Shown here one piece after another: positions 12,605-24,355 of a DNA stretch of 64,000 nt. Each line of letters opens with the position of its first letter. Within the stretch, counting starts at the first letter, position 1. The translations under genes were made by a program, and so were the position numbers. Origin of the DNA: Clytia hemisphaerica (taxonomy: Eukaryota > Cnidaria > Hydrozoa > Leptothecata > Clytiidae); assembly GCA_902728285.1 (NCBI GenBank), contig CACVBU010000271.1:1892239-1956238 (forward strand), read 5' to 3'. The notes under the pieces were generated by a model. That model did not search any database. It worked only from the letters and a program-made list of their open reading frames with translations, and was not told the DNA's origin.

Positions 12605-13163
12605 TACATTCGTATTTACCCTTGTGTTGTGTTAATGTTTCCATGCCAACTGGGAAAGTGGGCCCTTTAACGTCCAAATAGTTGGCTCAAGGAAACTACA
12701 GCCCACTACCCTGATATGAATAACATAAAAGATAACTATACCCCAACGCATCCTACAATTGCAAAATATTTTCATCCTCATTTGACGAGAGAGTTCAATT
12801 TTTTTATTTTCGAATTAGCGTTATTGATCTCGAAGTGAAGTGAATACCATCCTAAATCATACATCACTTTTCAGGTCAGAAGTAAATAAAAATAAAAATA
12901 TTTCAAACAGAAAGTTTCAGTGACCATTCTCAACAACATAAACGAACAAGTCTCTCTATTCTATGCTATTCAAATGTAATATTTTCTGTTTGATAGAAAG
13001 ATTTGTACATTTTGTTAACAATGCCTTATAAACCTTACTCCATAACGTAATGTATGTGTACTGCGCGTGTCCGAGTTGTCAAGACTCCGCTGTAGAGTAG
13101 AAAAAAGAAATTTAAACAATACGATTGCTTTAATGTATAAATATTCTTCAAGCTAAACACATA

Positions 13164-13413
13164 CACGTTTTTTTGAGGAACAAACTATATAAAAAGATAA
13201 GGCTTCGATGGCCAAAATATTAAGAGCAAGTTACGAACATGTTAAGGCTTTGAGGGCTCTAAAATACCAAATTTCTTAGGTAAATGGCCAAAAATGCTCA
13301 CAAAATGGTGAATAAGAACATGTTAAGAACAATTTTAGCTTAGGCTTAAAACTCAAAAAGTTAAGAACATCTGAAGGCTTCAAAAATTTTGGATGTTCTT
13401 AAAAAAAAACGTG
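13164..13413. mobile_element. MITE, CACGTTTTTTATAAGAAC family (copy 6, inverted)
   Basis: CACGTTTTTTTGAGGAACAA start, AAGGCTTCGATGGCCAAAAT interior, end GGATGTTCTTAAAAAAAAAC then GTG. TA on both sides. Confidence 0.83.
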
Positions 13414-13582
13414 TAGATTTTTAGCGAACAGATCACGAAAAATAGACGAGACTTGAGACACTTTGGTAAAGGAAAGCTGTGACCTTGTTTTATCTTTCGT
13501 GTGCTGAAACGAGATTGATACACGGTCGTGTGCAAAAAAAAGAGAGGAAATAAGGATCTCCAAGAAAAATCGCGTGCGTACA

Positions 13583-13890
13583 AACACCCCGTCTCACAGA
13601 CCCACTGGGACCCCTTCCCACTGGAAAAATTCGCCGTAATATTGTCTCAAGTGGAAAATTATGCTCCTAATTTTTTGTCCCCTCTGAAAATAATCAAATT
13701 AACAAATCCTCACTGCAAAGTATGTGCTATATTTTCCATCCCCACTGAATTCTCTGATCTAAAAACAATGTAATTTAAATGTCCAGCCATTAAATATATG
13801 GGAATATCAATCCCGATCAAGTTTTGGTTAGTTATTTTTACAACCACTGGCTGAAAAAATCCTACCGGGTCTGTGAGAAGGGGGTGTGTT
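13583..13890. mobile_element. MITE, family with ends ACACCCCCTTCTCACAGAC (copy 3)
   Basis: Best-preserved ends of the family: AACACCCCGTCTCACAGACC on the left and GGGTCTGTGAGAAGGGGGTG on the right. The interior carries the family's TATTTTCCATCCCCACTGAA segment. Confidence 0.85.
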
Positions 13891-14270
13891 CAAACATACA
13901 CTTCGAGATGATTGAAATCTGATAGCTGATGGATTTTTATACCGCTTGAAAAAAAAAACAAGCACTTGATTAAATGCGTCATTCAAAAGCGGCGCAAATC
14001 TTGAGGCTACACTTTTTTTTGTTGCAGATTTCGGTCATTAGACTCGATGGGTTGGCGTGATAATGAATCAGCTACTGTGGGCCCTGGGTGACCTTTGTTA
14101 CGCACTTTAATCATAAATGTGTTTGCGTGTGCTGAAACGAACAGACATTATATAAACAACAAAGCATTGAATGAGATTGGGATTTGTATCAGACTTTCAC
14201 GCAATATAGCTCCCCTTTGTTTTTTAAAGGTTTCGAAAAACTTAGCTCCAAGGTTCAAACGATTCTCCCC

Positions 14271-14590
14271 CTACTCAGGGGGGGGATACTTAGGCAAAAA
14301 TGGGTGCTGGGTATGTGCGGACGGTAACGGTCGGTTTTTCCCCCTTCAAAGTCTCTCTAAGGGTCGGAAAATTATGATTTTAGGAAATTTCTTTGATTTT
14401 AAGTGAAAAAACTGTAAAGAAAGTATCTCTAAGGGTACCACTGTTTTCAAAAATCAAAGAAAATTTTTAAAAAGCCTCTCTAAGGGTCACCTTTTCAGCA
14501 AAAAGTAGTCTCTGTAAGGGTCGGTTTTCGGAGGTCCCGTCCGCACATACCCATCATCCGCCAACCCTAGTACCCCCCCGGGCCTCCCTA
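14271..14590. mobile_element. G-run/C-run MITE with CTCTAAGGGT repeats
   Basis: Begins CTCAGGGGGGGGATACTTAG and ends CCTAGTACCCCCCCGGGC. GGGTATGTGCGGACGG at the left pairs with CCGTCCGCACATACCC at the right. The interior carries four or five copies of TCTCTAAGGGT. The 103-codon frame 14095-14406 is an artefact crossing this element's edge. Confidence 0.8.
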
Positions 14591-14886
14591 CCAATCTACA
14601 GGATTTAGCCGACACACAAAGGTTGTTTTGAATGTCATATGGGCGTCGTTTTGACGTTTGGTATATATATCATTCCTGTCGGATATATGGGGAATGCGAA
14701 TTAGAAAAGTATATTTCGTACATGAAGCCATTTGGTACTTTGAAATAAAAAGCAAACGTCAGGCTATTCTATATCCCACCCCTATACATTAAATTTTCCC
14801 ACCTACCAGTTCTTTACAGAGAATTTTTTTCAACAAGAAAGAACAGCTTTTCCCCTCTCGCGCCATGCGAGCATAATTTCTTTTGC

Positions 14887-14990
14887 TTCTCCCTTCTCAC
14901 AGACCCCCTGGGACCCCTTTCCACTGGAAAAATTGTACAAAATATCGTCCCCGGTGCAAAATTATACTCCAATTTTTGTCCTCACTGAGG
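14887..14990. mobile_element. Truncated MITE, family with ends ACACCCCCTTCTCACAGAC (copy 4)
   Basis: Only the left third remains: CCCTTCTCACAGACCCCCTG, GGAAAAATTGTACAAAATAT and GTCCTCACTGAG. No matching right end follows. Confidence 0.7.
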
Positions 14991-15257
14991 AAAAAGTTCA
15001 AGTTTGGAGTGACCTACTCTGAAATTTGAAACACTTCAAACAAACATTGGAAAAGAAGACATCATTTCCATCATCATGACAGATAAGTCAACAAAACCAT
15101 GTCTCAGACAACTAGAACAACAAAAAGGGAAAAGCTGGCGTTATGTGTCTTGACGCACGCGTGATCAGATGGAACTCAAAACAAACGTAACGTAATGGTT
15201 ACACTTCAAGTTCTTATTTCATTTATAAGAAAAAGTCGTTGAAATATTTGGATATGA

Positions 15258-15475
15258 CCAGGGGGGAGGGGTCACTCGATTCAAAGAACGAACGTACGTG
15301 CAGGCCAAAGTTAGGCCTTTAAAATCCTTTACTGTCCATTTTCTTGAAAGTTTTTGAACATTTTAAGTCAAAATATGGTCAGATTTTCCTAATTTATACC
15401 CTTAAAGTGCACTTTGTCTCATCTTTGCTCATTTCGGCCATTACAGTGCACTTTGGGAAGGTAGCACGGTTGTTT
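15258..15475. mobile_element. Truncated G-run MITE
   Basis: Left end CAGGGGGGAGGGGTCACTCG with AACGTACGTGCAGGCC. Internal ACCCTTAAAGTGCACTTTG and GCCATTACAGTGCACTTTG match the copy at 19283. The C-run right end is missing. Confidence 0.7.
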
Positions 15476-15599
15476 CTTAAAATTGAGCTTACTTCTGTAA
15501 GTGTTTTCCTAAGCATCTCTAACACTCATGGGTGAAAATTGATCTTTTAAATAAACAAAAATAATCAACGCTTCTAAAAAAATCGTGCTTCTAGGTCAC

Positions 15600-17316
15600 G
15601 AGCCAAACTAGCTTGTCATGAAAATGAAAATTATGGGTACCTTAATAATGAAACTAATTTTCTGTTTAATAAAAATAACAAATTTTCAGGATTTTTTCTG
15701 AGTGAAAAAATTTGTTCTGGCCAAAATCAATTCTCATATAATTTAGATATTGAAGCTACTGAAAAAAATGCCAAACAATGTCTAAAGAGAGAACCAATTT
15801 AGAAAAAAAATGAACGTAAATACGTAGCACACTCGGCAAGTCAGTCGGCAAAAGAAATATGCTAAAACAGCAGCGAAAACCAAAAAAATAAAAAAATTGT
15901 CAGAAAGTGCAATAGACTCATCAAGATCCCCTTCAAAGTTTTAGTTAAAATTTGGAAATATGACAGTTGGCATTTCTTTAAAATGAAAATGAATTCTGGT
16001 GAATTCTAAAGCCAAATTTATTTTTCAAATTCTTTATATTTTTTACTTTGCCTGTGAAAGCCTCAAGCAGTTGGCTGAAGAGGGCCAACCACAAGAGGCC
16101 TACCCTAATGAAATCAGTTGCCTAGCAACTGTTACGATGCAAACCAACAAATTCTATGTAACTTTATTTATTTTTGAAAAACTCGCCATGGAACCGACAA
16201 ACATTTGGAAGAACTGTGCTTACAAATTATTACACTGTCCTACATTAATACTCTCACTACCTTCACTATTTCATTTTATTTGAAGTTTGACTTTCAGAGG
16301 CTCATGTGAACTGAGGTTTTTGCTCCAAATGTCTAAAAATGTATTGAAACTTTTGTTCTTTTGAATTTTTGAGCCCTCTGATACTGAATGACTGATTCCT
16401 TTTTACTTCAAGATTCAACATCTGTCCACTTATAGGCAGAAATTTTGGAGTTACAGTTATTTATGAGTGTTTCGCTGTACATTCTTAAAGAGCTCGTTTT
16501 TTAATCAAAAAAGGGCAAATGCAAACAATTTTACGAGCAAAAATTGGATCTCGCTAATCGCTTGACACGCTTTTTTTTAAGAACAATTTTATCAGTACAC
16601 GAGGCTCTATTTTGGCAAATGCCTAAGAACAAAATACCTAAGAACAAAATACCTAAGAAGCCCCAGGTTACAGGAATGACAAAAATAAAAATGATTTCAA
16701 GCCCCTCTTTTGTCGATAACTGAATAAAGTAAGCATATATTAAAACATTTTAAAAACATAGCCTAAAAATCACTCTGCCAAAAATTTACTGTTTCTTTAT
16801 ATAAAGATAATCGCAAATATTTAATGAGTGCAAAAATTATTCGCAAAAATATCAAAATAATTGTAATAATGCCATATCCGGTAATAAGGACATGAGACAC
16901 TTAACTTAAAAACCAATTAACATTAAATCAAGAGAATATATTTGACTTTTGTTTGGTCCATATTTCGCAACCCCCTCCCCGTTTTAATCGACTATTTTAT
17001 AACTACACTGTCATAGATAGTGAAGGGTAGAACCTATTGTTTTATGCCATATAGTCACAAAATAAAAATTCTCCACCTTAGCCAAGAATAATGAAACACC
17101 TCTGTCTCGCAATGATCAGGTGGAAAACTTTTTAGTTAAAATAAAAGGAGCTAAACCACCTGCTTTATATAGGTGGGTATTTTTTTTTGTTTGCAACTTT
17201 TATCCAGTAGGGATTTCAAAATTACAGTTACTTTCCCATGTTGAGATTCTGCCCAATTTCACCCCGAAAACGTCATATCTTTTCAATTTCTTTTGAAAAT
17301 TTTACCTTTAAGGGTA
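15600..17316. other. No supported gene
   Basis: AT-rich unique DNA. The 94-codon frame 15999-16283 overlaps GTTGCCTAGCAAC (16117), a palindrome, and shows no family resemblance or flanking splice logic that I can recognise. Confidence 0.5.
16566..16667. mobile_element. MITE fragment, CACGC-end family
   Basis: CACGCTTTTTTTTAAGAACA start, followed by GAGGCTC and two copies of CTAAGAACAAAATAC. No right end was found. Confidence 0.5.
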
Positions 17317-17565
17317 CACGCTTTTTTTTTTATAAGAATGGTGTAAATCCATTTCATCATGGATATTCTTAACTTTTTTGGGAAAATCATCCTAAAATTT
17401 TCATACATCATTCTTAGGTTAGGATCCTAATTCAGACTAGATTCAACATTTAGTACATACGTCTCAAAATTCAATGATGGTGATATTCTTAGCATATTCT
17501 TAATTTTTTGGCCATTTTCATCATGGACATTCTTATGAAGTGTATTCTTTTATAAAAAAAGCGTG
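17317..17565. mobile_element. MITE, TA-flanked CACGC(T)nATAAGAAT subfamily (copy 1)
   Basis: Starts CACGC, a T run and ATAAGAATGG, and ends TTCTTTTATAAAAAAAGCGTG, with TA on both sides. Internal CATTTCATCATGGATATTCT and its inverse ATCATGGACATTCTTATG show a longer subterminal inverted repeat. A sister of the CACGTTTT family. Confidence 0.83.
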
Positions 17566-18177
17566 TAAATACTACTGATTTAATTCAAATGTTGCATTTT
17601 GAACCGAAACCCCCACAGTACCATACCCCATTTCTGTAAGGAAATGTGAAACAGTTACAAATTCTAAAAAAGCATTCATCAATAATTGTCCCGAAAAATT
17701 AATACGCAATTAAAACGAGCCAATACCTATTACTGCAATGCCACATCACAGATCAGGTTGAGTCCTAATTGGTTAAAAGAATTTAATATTAATCGGGCAG
17801 TCAATCATCTACATTTCCTGTGATTTTCAAATGATGTGATCATTAAATAATTAAAATAAAGAAGGAATTTTCTAATTAGTAAAAATAGATTGACATTAAA
17901 TTTGTTAGAAAACTCTGCAATGCAATAATATAATTCAAAAATAATTGGAGAAAATATTGATTGATGAACTTTTTAAGTTAACTTTTTAAGAAAAGAATGC
18001 TTGATTTTCATTCTGAAGATGTTTTTGTTGATCTTTCTTAAAACTGCTACACATTTTTTAGTAGGGGCCAAGCTTAGGGTCCCGTGACATCTTTTTTACG
18101 ACCTAGCGATTTTTAGTCTATTCCAAAGAACAGTATATTACAAGATATTTTTGAGAAGGAGGACCCCGTACTAATGT

Positions 18178-18350
18178 TTTGATTTTTCAAGCCTAAAATG
18201 TTCTCAAGCTGTTGCTATTCTCACCATTTGTTTTTAGAACTTTAGTGCAATCTCCTAAAGAATTTAGCATTTGACCCTCTAGGGTCATAAAATGTTTCCA
18301 AAACTTGTGCTTATAAGGTTTGTTCTTACAAAAACAAGTGATACTTTTAT
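18178..18350. mobile_element. Decayed CACGTTTTTTATAAGAAC-family MITE
   Basis: Interior phrases survive (CAAGCCTAAAATGTTCTCAA, TTCTCACCATTTGTTTTTAG, CTTATAAGGTTTGTTCTTAC), but the ends have eroded. Confidence 0.5.
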
Positions 18351-18879
18351 GGACCTACTTGGTTATGGATTTAACACATATAATTGATATATACATAAGC
18401 ATGACCGTCAAAAAATCATTCAGAACACAAATAGTGACGATCTATTAAAATTAGTCGTTTCTTTCTTATAAAAAAACGTTTAGAAACCAAAACTTCATGA
18501 TCGTGAAATATTCTTTCATATTTTAGACTTTGTGAGCAAAAAAAGCATCTATCTCATAAAAAAATTGAGTAATTTGACTAAGAACATTGATGCATGCTTA
18601 TTAATAGTGATTCTTATAGATAAACATGCGTTTTTTGAGCCAACAAAATTTTTTTGCAAAAATCTGCTTGAGCCATCTTTTACCAATGATGTTAGCCTAC
18701 TTTCATGCAAAAAATCAGAAAAAATTAATGATCTAATTTTTCACAAAGTCCAAATTTGCCCAAAAATCTTTTTTTTCGAAAATCGGGCTCCGTCACATTT
18801 TGGCCACTACCATTTTGCACCTTTGTACCAAAAATCAAAAGATTCCTATGATTCAATCCTGAGAAAAGTTGGTAACAGA

Positions 18880-18917
18880 CGAACGAACGAACGGACGGAC
18901 GGACGGACGGACGGACT
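18880..18917 (+). repeat. GAAC/GGAC tetranucleotide microsatellite
   Basis: Three GAAC-type units followed by six GGAC units. It ends the 134-codon frame 18532-18936 with an Arg-Thr-Asp-Gly run, which marks that frame as non-genic. Confidence 0.9.
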
Positions 18918-19282
18918 AAAACAGGTTAATTCATAGGACCTCCACCCCACCGGGGTAGGTCCAAAAAACTCAGCATTAGCCTGTAAAGAGAACTTGTAAT
19001 ATTACTATTGTCGTCATCCCACAGTCGAATGCGGTATCTAAATAACAAATAGCATTTTTTAAAAACAGCTATAGCTTTTAAAAGCTACTATACGCGTTCT
19101 TTGAAAATGAATGCAAAGGGCTAACACCGGTAAAGAAAACCTTACATCAACATCAAACACCAGAGCTATGAGACATAATGGAATGTATTGGGTTATCCTA
19201 AAAAAGACATTACCTTATATATGTTTCTCGGAAGGGCGGGATCCCTGAAAAAAGACCCACCTTTTTTTCTTATAATACCCCT

Positions 19283-19616
19283 ACCCGGGGGGGGGGGGGC
19301 TCGATTAAAAAACGACCATACGTGTGGCCCAAAATTAGGCCTTTGAAAAAATACCCTTACAATGCAGAGAAAATTTTGCAAAATTTTGCAAATTAGAACG
19401 AAAAATCGACTCTTAGGGTGTATTTTCTTAAATATTTTCGACCATTTTCAGGTAAAATATGGTCAGATTTTCAAGATTTTACATCCTTAGAGTGCAATGT
19501 TTCTTATCTTTGGTGAGTTTCGACCCTTGCAGTGCACTTTTTGGGAAGCTTGGAAAATATACCCTTAAGGGCACGTATTCGCACGTATGGTAGGTCATTT
19601 CCCTGAGTCCCCCCTA
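19283..19616. mobile_element. G-run/C-run MITE with TTAGAGTGCA repeats
   Basis: Begins ACCC plus a run of at least 12 G and ends GTCCCCCCTAC. CGACCATACGTGTGGCC pairs imperfectly with GCACGTATGGTAGGTC. The interior has ACCCTTACAATGCA, CATCCTTAGAGTGCA and GACCCTTGCAGTGCACTTT. Confidence 0.78.
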
Positions 19617-19651
19617 CCTACCACTCTCTATATTTTTTGAGAAATTTGCGA

Positions 19652-19845
19652 GAAACTTCGTCGGGGAAAACTTCGTCCGGGAAAATTTTCGTCGGGAAAA
19701 ATTTTCGTCGGGGAAAAATATTCGTCACTTGCTGGTAGTTGGTAAACGCATTAAGGCCGGGGAAAATTTTTCGTCGGGGAAAAATATTCGTCACTTGGCC
19801 AAAATTTCGTCACTTTTCCCCGACGAAGTTTTCCCCGATAAGATA
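19652..19845. repeat. Short tandem/inverted repeats of TTCGTCGGGGAAAA
   Basis: Six or more units of CTTCGTCGGGGAAAA and variants run in one direction, some with ATATTCGTCACTTG. The last unit is inverted (TTTTCCCCGACGAAGTTTTC), closing an imperfect stem with the first. Confidence 0.8.
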
Positions 19846-19912
19846 ACCAAAGAACTCTTGAAGTTTGGTACAAAATCTTAAGAGCATCCTAAATTCTGCA
19901 ATTCTTTTAGCA

Positions 19913-20598
19913 CTCGGGTAACTTAATGCATGTCCCAAAAATGCATTAATTTTTCCGCCCCAGTTCCAGTCCTTAAACCATAACAATCTATACATTTTTG
20001 GAAGCGTATTTGGATGTAGAATACCGTATTCGGTGTAACTTAAATTCTTTCACAGCAGAATTTGAGTTTTTTTAAGAAAACTTGATTATGACGTCATTAT
20101 TTATGACGTCATAATTTTAAAAAGTTAAATATCTCAAGAACTAATACTCAAAACTTTATAAAATTTGGACCAATGATAGAACTCATCAAGAGGAGGAGAA
20201 AATTTTTTAAAAAATTTGAAAATTTGCTGATGTCAGCATTTTATCGCAAAAATTCGAATTCTTGCAATTTCTGCTGATGTCATTAATTTTGTGAAATTTT
20301 TTTAAAATTTTTTGAAACATCTCAATGTACTCTACCACTGGTCCAAATTTCATAAAGTTTTGATTTATATTTCTCGAGATATTCAACTTTTTGTATTTAT
20401 GACGTCATCAATCATGACGTCATAATCAGGTTTTCTTAAGATGTCTCTAATTATACTGAGAAAGAATTTAAGTTACACCGAATACGGTATTCTACATCCA
20501 AATACGCTTTCAAAAATGTATAGTTTATTATGTTTTAGGGACTGGAACTGGGGCGGAAAAATTAATGCAATTCTGGGACATGCATTAAGTTACCCGAG
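19913..20598. mobile_element. 686-bp foldback MITE with internal TGACGTCA pairs
   Basis: CTCGGGTAACTTAATGCATG at 19913 is mirrored by CATGCATTAAGTTACCCGAG ending at 20598. The inverted match continues through CCGCCCCAGTTCCAGTCC and GAATACCGTATTCGGTGTAA. Each arm carries two TGACGTCA octamers (20089, 20104, 20400, 20415). The centre has further inverted text (GCTGATGTCAGCATTTT, TTTCTGCTGATGTC). Confidence 0.88.
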
Positions 20599-20599
20599 C

Positions 20600-21966
20600 A
20601 GTACCCCCCACAAATTCCAAATACAGAGTAATTTTTCCTGGAAGAGTCTAATAATAAACGAACAAAGCTAGCTAAATGGCTAAGTTGCATAAACAGAATC
20701 AACTGCAATATCGAACCAATATTTTTCCTTCATAATAATCCATTACCCACTGGTGGATTTAAGTCAATAGAGCACAAGTACGTCAGAAACATGCGAACGC
20801 GTGCAAGGCTCGTTAAAATACAATGGAATTACAATTACAAATCTCTCCGAAAGGCGTTCGACGTGGTCTAAAACCGCCTATGCATTGTCTGCATTGTCTT
20901 TCGGTCTGTCGGTTTTCTCTGCAACCACTACAAAAATAACTTCAAAAATAGTATAATTTTTTCAAACAACTTCTACCTTAGAGATAAATAAACTGAAATA
21001 AAGCCAATGTTCTTTTTGCATTATCAGGAACTGGAAAGTACTATCATATTGATTCCAAATTCACCTACAGTAAATCTGTCGATAATACTACACGTGTTTA
21101 AAACAGACCACCAATAATGTCAACTAATTGGTCTCGATGCGTACAAAAAATGGATTAAAATTAAAATTATTTTTACCTGCCACCATTATCCAGCACCAAG
21201 CTTAAGCATCATCACCCTAAACATCATCATTGAATAAAATGATAAAAAAAATATTTCTGCTAGGTCATTGTGGTGGTGTGTACGTTTTTTTTTATGTGTG
21301 ATGGGAAAAACAAACGAGATCAATCGCGACACGTTATGTTTTATAAGAACATTTTTTTAAAGGAAACTCTAAAGTATATTCAAGATTTTCTTGAACAATT
21401 AAAGAATATTATTTTTTACAATATAGAAAGGAGGTGCATCTCTATGCTGACAAAGTAGATAATAAACAATAGACTTCTCAAAATTGTTTTCCCGATTTGC
21501 AAGCTCCATAAAACTGAAAAATATTCTTGACAATAAATGGATCGTCATTTGGTTCTTACCTGGTTCTTATAAGAAAATGCGATTTAAAAAGAGCAAACAC
21601 AGTGGCGGAGAGCGATTACAAAAACAGTGACAGTGTGCCGTGTGAAAGAACCGTGCTTAACTGTGTTTTTTATTGGAACACAAACAGAACTTTAAAAAAT
21701 GCAACCTAATATTTTGACATAAATGTGCCAATATAGAGATTTTTGAATGAGAAAACTTAATAAAGTTACATCATGCTACTTAATTAGAAGCAATTTTGAG
21801 GGCGAGTACAATGATAGTGCATTCTTAACTTATATAATTCTAAAAACACATTTTTTTGCTCCACTCATAAATGAAAACGCGAGAAGTCGTGACAAGACAT
21901 GTGAGTACTCAAATTATATAATTAATTCACATCTTTAAAAATGGAAATCAAGTTTGAAGTACAAAG
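20600..21966. other. No supported gene
   Basis: Unique AT-rich DNA with three 60-63 codon plus-strand frames and no recognisable motif. A short phrase, TATAGAAAGGAGGTGCATCT CTATGCTGA (about 21422), recurs in altered form near 61660, so a dispersed repeat passes through here. Confidence 0.5.
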
Positions 21967-21972
21967 ATACAG

Positions 21973-22260
21973 TCCCGGGGGGAGGGGGTTATCAGGGTTG
22001 CAAGCTGGGGGAGGGGGTGTGTCGCCCGACTTTCGACCTTGGACCCTTACCGGGACTAAAAAGGAGAAAACAAAGGAAAATTTTGTGAATTTTACGACCT
22101 TTTATTAGGACAAATTTGACCAAATTGAAATTTTCCTATTTATCCGACCCTTAGTGGGACTGAAATTTGATTTCCTTATTTTTCCGACCCTTAGCGGGAC
22201 TTTGGAAGGGAAGGGAGGCACATACCATACCCTCTATTTGCTTAAGTCCCCCCCCCCTGG
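21973..22260. mobile_element. G-run/C-run MITE (copy with ATACAG duplication)
   Basis: Starts TCCCGGGGGGAGGGGG and ends AAGTCCCCCCCCCCTGG. Flanks are ATACAG on both sides (21967-21972 and 22261-22266). The interior has CCGACCCTTAGTGGGACT and CCGACCCTTAGCGGGACT direct repeats. It lies just 28 bp left of the foldback target site. Confidence 0.82.
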
Positions 22261-22498
22261 ATACAGTATTACACAATATTGACCAGAAGAAAAGGGCAAG
22301 CTCGCAATGTATGGGCAGGCGAAATCGTCGGCCTTTTCAATACACGTCAGATCTGAATCTGACGGTATTCCAAAAAACATTAGACGTATTATAGAGTAGT
22401 ATGGTTGTAACATGATATATAATATACTATTTAAACATATTACATCAGACGGATCAGTTTTCCCTTTACTTGTTTTTACAAGACATCGGCAGATTGGC

Positions 22499-24230
22499 CC
22501 TGCTGCTGGCTAAGGAAGAAGGGTTAGGTCGAACTATTTTTCTGGTTTCAATGGTTTCATAGGTACTCCAGTGTTTTCACTTGTTTTTAAGAGATATTGG
22601 CCGTTCTAGCTAAACAAGTGGAGCTAGGCCGAACTATTTTTCTGGTTTCAATGGTTTCATAGGTACTCCAGTGTTTTCCCTTGTTTTTACAAGAAATTGG
22701 CCGTTCTAAGCAAGTAGGGCTAGGCCGAACTATTTTTCTGGTTTCAATGGTTTCATAGGTTCTCCAGTGTCTTCGCTTGTTTTTAAGAGATATAGGCCGT
22801 TCTAAGCAAGTAGGGCTGGCCCGGACTATTTTTCTGGTTTCAATGGTTTCATAGGTACTCCAGTGTCTTCGCTTGTTTTTAAGAGATATAGGCCGTTCTA
22901 AGCAATTAGGGCTGGCCCGGACTATTTTTCTGGTTTCAATGGTTTCATAGGTACTCCAGCGTCTTCGCTTGTTTTTAAGAGATATAGGCCGTTCTAAGCA
23001 AGTAGGGCTGGCCCGGACTATTTTTCTGGTTTCAATGGTTTCATAGGTACTCCAGTGTCTTCGCTTGTTTTTAAGAGATATAGGCCGTTCTAAGCAAGTA
23101 GGGCTGGCCCGGACTATTTTTCTGGTTTCAATGGTTTCATAGGTACTCCACTGTTTTCGCTTGTTTTTAAGAGATATAGGCCGTTCTAAGCAAGTAGGGC
23201 TGTCCCGGACTATTTTTCTGGTTTCAATGGTTTCATAGGTACTCCACTGTTTTCGCTTGTTTTTAAGAGATATAGGCCGTTCTAAGCAAGTAGGGCTAGG
23301 CCTAACTACTTTTCTGGTTTCAATGGTTTCATAGGTACTCCACTGTTTTCGCTTGTTTTTAAGAGATATAGGCCGTTCTAAGCAAGTAGGGCTAGGCCTA
23401 ACTATTTTTCTGGTTTCAATGGTTTCATAGGTACTCCACTGTTTTCGCTTGTTTTTAAGAGATATAGGCCGTTCTAAGCAAGTAGGGCTAGGTCCAACTA
23501 TTTTTCTGGTTTCAATGGTTTTATAGGTTCTCCAGTGTTTTCGCTTGTTTTTACAAGCCACTGCCCATTTTAGCTAAGCAAGTAGAGCTAGGCCAAACTA
23601 TTTTTCTGGTCTCAATGGTTTCATAGGTACTCCAGTGTTTTCGCTTGTTTTCAAGAGATATAGGCCGTTCTAGCTGAGCAAGTGGAGCAGGCCGAACTAA
23701 TTTCTGGTTTCAATGGTTTCATATGTACTCCAGTGTTTTCGCTTGTTTTTAAGAGATAGGCCGTTCTAGCTAAGCAAGTGGAGCTAGGCCGTACTATTTA
23801 TTTTGGTTTCAATGGTTTTATATGTACTCCAGTGGTTTCGCTTGTTTTTATTCTAGCTAAGCAAGAAGGGCTATGCCGAACTATTTTTCTGGTTTCAATG
23901 GTTTCATATGTACTCCAGTGTTTTCCCTTATTTTTAAGAGATATAGGCCGTTCTAAGCAAGAAGGGCTAGGTCGAACTATTTTTCTGGTTTCAATGGTTT
24001 CATAGGTACTCCAGTGTTTTCACTTGTTTTTAAGAGATATTGGCCGTTCTAGCCAAGCAAGTGGAGCTAGGCCGAACTATTTTTCTGGTCCCAATGGTTT
24101 CATAGGTTCTCCAGTGTTTTCGCTTGTTTTCAAGAGATAATGGCCGTTCTAAGCAAGTAGGGCTAGGCCGAACTGTTTTTCTGGTTTCAATGGTTTCATA
24201 GGTACTCCAGTGTTTTCCTTTGTTTTTATC
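22499..24230 (-). repeat. Left-arm array of the 96-bp foldback monomer
   Basis: About 18 copies. The monomer contains CTGGTTTCAATGGTTTC, ACTCCAGTGTTTTCGCTTG, TTTTTAAGAGATATAGGCCG and TTCTAAGCAAGTAGGGCTAG. Spacing measured at 22741, 22837 and 22933 is exactly 96. Copies from about 22660 to 23540 are very similar; those from 23560 onward carry indels and substitutions. On the minus strand one frame stays open over ten units (22587-23561), because 96 is a multiple of three. Confidence 0.92.
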
Positions 24231-24355
24231 GGCATTGTAGGTAACCTGGGTCGGTAAACCTAACATTACATATCTAGTTACCAGTACTCGTAACACATGT
24301 AACTCTTTGCACTTGTAACTTTCACTGATATACAGCCAAGTGATAATTTGGCAAA

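Noticed and set aside
18532..18936. 134-codon plus-strand frame
   Set aside because: It ends in a GGAC microsatellite, has low-complexity composition and no motif.
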